A DNA stretch of 8,165 nucleotides, taken from NCBI GenBank assembly GCA_947446625.1, contig CANFIE010000167.1:1-8165 (forward strand). The letters run 5' to 3'. Below, in pieces: positions 6,842 through 8,165 of this stretch (positions are counted from its first letter, which is position 1; each line of letters starts with the position of its first letter). Source of the DNA: Acetobacteraceae bacterium (GTDB lineage: Bacteria; Pseudomonadota; Alphaproteobacteria; Acetobacterales; Acetobacteraceae). Made by a program: the position numbers and the translations under genes. The notes beneath the pieces are model-generated. The model searched no databases. It saw nothing but the letters and a program-made list of their open reading frames with translations, and had not been told where the DNA came from.

Positions 6842-7094
6842 CCGTCGCATTCCCTGGTCTCGGGCCGCTGGCCCGCTCATCCCACGCTATGTCCGGGCAT
6901 CCATTGGCCCCCGGTCGACCAACTATGCCACTGGCGCCGCCCGGAAGCCAGAACCCCGGAAAACGCGGGGCAGGCATACCATTGCTGCATTTTGGTTAAG
7001 CAACTGCTGTGCCAATCGATCCTGCTGCTAAAGCCCATCGTTCTGTGCCAAGCTTGGGGGTACCTGCCCTGCCGGTCAGAACAAGGGTTCCCCC
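6842..7094. other. Divergent intergenic region between efflux operon and alpha-2-macroglobulin gene
   Basis: The region carries the sigma-54-like element, the TTGGCACAG direct repeat, and a weak hairpin CCCCG...CGGGG (6954-6970) inside the presumed efflux leader. No clear sigma-70 promoter for the plus-strand gene could be picked by eye. I see no convincing small gene here. Confidence 0.4.
7000..7014 (-). promoter_or_regulatory. Putative sigma-54 (-24/-12) promoter upstream of the efflux operon
   Basis: On the minus strand TGGCAC-N5-TTGC, followed by TT, matches the sigma-54 consensus at every strongly conserved position, with the required 10 bases between GG and GC. It points toward the adaptor gene. 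The predicted transcript would start near 6988, giving a leader of about 147 bases. No obvious activator-binding repeats were identified beyond a 9-base direct repeat (TTGGCACAG at 7051-7043 and 7015-7007). Confidence 0.45.
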
Positions 7095-8165
7095 ATGCGC
7101 CTGCTGATGCCGCTGTTCGCCTTGCTTGCCCTGCTGTTGCAAGGCCTTGCCCCCGCCACCGCCTTTGAATTGCCCGGCCTTTCCCGCGATGCCGAGCAAT
7201 ATGAGCGTGGCCTGGGCCGGCGCTTCCCCGCCGGCGCCACCCCGGCCCAGCGCGCCAGCGCCGAACAGCGCGCCCAGCAGGCGGAACGGGCCGGCAATTG
7301 GGCAGGTGCCGCGCAGGCCTGGGAGGATCGGGTGGCCGGTGGTGAGGCCGCCGCCGAGCATTGGCTGGCCCTGGCCCGCGCCCAGGCCCGCCGCACCCCG
7401 CCTGAACTCAGCCGCGCCCTGCAGGCCGCCTGGCAGAACTTCCAGATGGTGCCGGCCGGCGCGCCGGAAATCCCCTCGCTGCTACTGATGGCCGAAACCC
7501 TGATGAAGCAGGACCGCCCGGCCCAGGCGATTGAAGCCTGGCAGGAGGTGGTGCAGCGCGCCCCCGACAACCAGGCCTATCGCCGGCAACTGGCCGAAAC
7601 CCGCCGCGCCGCCGGCATGCTGGTGGCCCGCATCCGCACCGATGGCGAAGCCGACCCGGCCCGCGCCTGCTTCACCTTCACCGTGCCCCCCGCCCGCCGC
7701 GACGACTGGCGCCCGCAGGACTGGGTGCGGGCTGAACCCGCGCTGCCCAACCTGGCCATCACCCGCGAAGGTGATGAACTCTGCGTCGCCGGCCTGCCGC
7801 ATGGCCGCACCACAAGGCTGATCCTGCGCGCCGGCCTGCCCGGCGAGGGCGACCTGAAGCTGAACCGCGACCAGACGGTGAATGTGGCGCTGGCCAATCG
7901 GGCTGCCCGCATCATCTTCGACAATTCCACCTTCCTGCTGCCGCGCGGCCAGGAACAGAAGGTCAGCGTCAGCACCATCAACCTCTCCACCCTGGCGCTG
8001 CGCATCGTCCGTGTCTCGGAACGCAACCTGGTGCCGCTGGCGGGCAATTGGTCCCCGGGCGGCGACCTTTACCCCTATGCGTTCGAGGAGAATTTCGGCC
8101 GCACGGTGTGGGAAGGCACAGTGCAACTGCCCGGCCTGCGGGAGAATGTGGTGCAGCAGAGCAGC
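7095..8165 (+). CDS. Bacterial alpha-2-macroglobulin family protein, N-terminal part (cut by window edge)
   Basis: An open frame of 357 codons runs from ATG at 7095 to the right edge. AAGGG (7083-7087) lies 7 bases upstream. Residues 1-23 are a signal peptide (MRLLMPLFALLALLLQGLAP, then ATA before F24), with no lipobox cysteine. Residues about 50-175 are helical and TPR-like: GNWAGAAQAWEDRV, AAEHWLALARAQA and RPAQAIEAWQEVVQRAPDN are repeat-style helix pairs. From about 190 the first macroglobulin-type beta domain begins (ACFTFTVPPARRDDW, ELCVAGLPHGRTTRLILRAG, DNSTFLLPRGQEQKVSVSTI, IVRVSERNLV), the pattern of YfaS/YfhM-like proteins. C192 and C230 could form a disulfide in the periplasm. Family members usually exceed 1,500 residues, so most of the protein, including any CxEQ thioester site, lies outside. 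These proteins are thought to trap invading proteases and are often next to pbpC. It is divergent from the efflux operon. The family call rests on pattern memory. Confidence 0.85.
   Translation, partial: MRLLMPLFALLALLLQGLAPATAFELPGLSRDAEQYERGLGRRFPAGATPAQRASAEQRAQQAERAGNWAGAAQAWEDRVAGGEAAAEHWLALARAQARRTPPELSRALQAAWQNFQMVPAGAPEIPSLLLMAETLMKQDRPAQAIEAWQEVVQRAPDNQAYRRQLAETRRAAGMLVARIRTDGEADPARACFTFTVPPARRDDWRPQDWVRAEPALPNLAITREGDELCVAGLPHGRTTRLILRAGLPGEGDLKLNRDQTVNVALANRAARIIFDNSTFLLPRGQEQKVSVSTINLSTLALRIVRVSERNLVPLAGNWSPGGDLYPYAFEENFGRTVWEGTVQLPGLRENVVQQSS

Noticed and set aside
7032..7062. Upstream TGGCAC copy as a second sigma-54 promoter
   Set aside because: TGGCACAGAACGATGG lacks the TTGC/GC element at the needed spacing.
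2594..7168. A 1524-codon plus-strand open frame antisense to the whole efflux operon
   Set aside because: It is His/Gln/Gly/Arg-rich low-complexity sequence with no recognisable domain. It spans two genes and their promoter, and it mirrors GC-biased third positions of clear RND and MFP genes on the other strand. This is a typical shadow frame of high-GC DNA.
7482..8126. Minus-strand frames opposite the alpha-2-macroglobulin gene
   Set aside because: No ribosome site or domain. The opposite strand has a signal peptide, TPR-like helices and a macroglobulin domain in one unbroken frame.
1..8165. CRISPR array, tRNA, rRNA, insertion sequence or attachment site
   Set aside because: No regularly spaced repeats, cloverleaf, transposase-like protein or flanking duplication was found by eye.

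Overview
The window is GC-rich DNA with dense, GC-ending codon use. It most likely comes from a flagellated alphaproteobacterium. The short alpha-type flagellin ending in NQAPQVLLSLFRG, the MdtABC-like RND pump and the alpha-2-macroglobulin (A2M) layout resemble Acetobacteraceae/Rhodospirillales such as the Roseomonas group. That family-level placement is an impression from protein style, not a search result.

Left part (1-1483, minus strand): a two-gene unit. A metallo-beta-lactamase (MBL) fold hydrolase with a winged-helix-like C-terminal tail comes first. A small Trp-rich, Gly/Pro/Phe-rich lipoprotein follows and runs off the left edge. Stop and start are joined as TGAGATG, so the two are probably translationally coupled. 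Middle left (1618-2451, plus strand): a single, very short flagellin gene with a small hairpin in its leader. It is divergent from the MBL gene across a 134-base gap.

Positions 2448-2608 separate the convergent flagellin and efflux genes. They hold a long interrupted palindrome that begins inside the flagellin stop codon and looks like a dispersed repeat or terminator. A second, classical U-tailed hairpin ends the efflux operon. From 2609 to about 6841 (minus strand) lies an efflux operon. A periplasmic adaptor (membrane fusion protein, MFP) is encoded first and one HAE1/MdtB-MdtC-like RND pump second, 18 bases apart. No outer-membrane channel gene and no local regulator are visible. A near-perfect sigma-54 -24/-12 element lies upstream of the adaptor.

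Right part (7095-8165, plus strand): the first 357 residues of a bacterial A2M-like protein with a signal peptide and a TPR-like N-terminal domain. It is cut by the window edge and shares a divergent intergenic region with the efflux operon. The window shows envelope and surface functions (lipoprotein, flagellum, efflux, protease trap) and no mobile element, tRNA, rRNA or CRISPR array. I do not see a clearly new system. The best leads are the sigma-54-type promoter on the efflux operon and the palindromic element after the flagellin gene.
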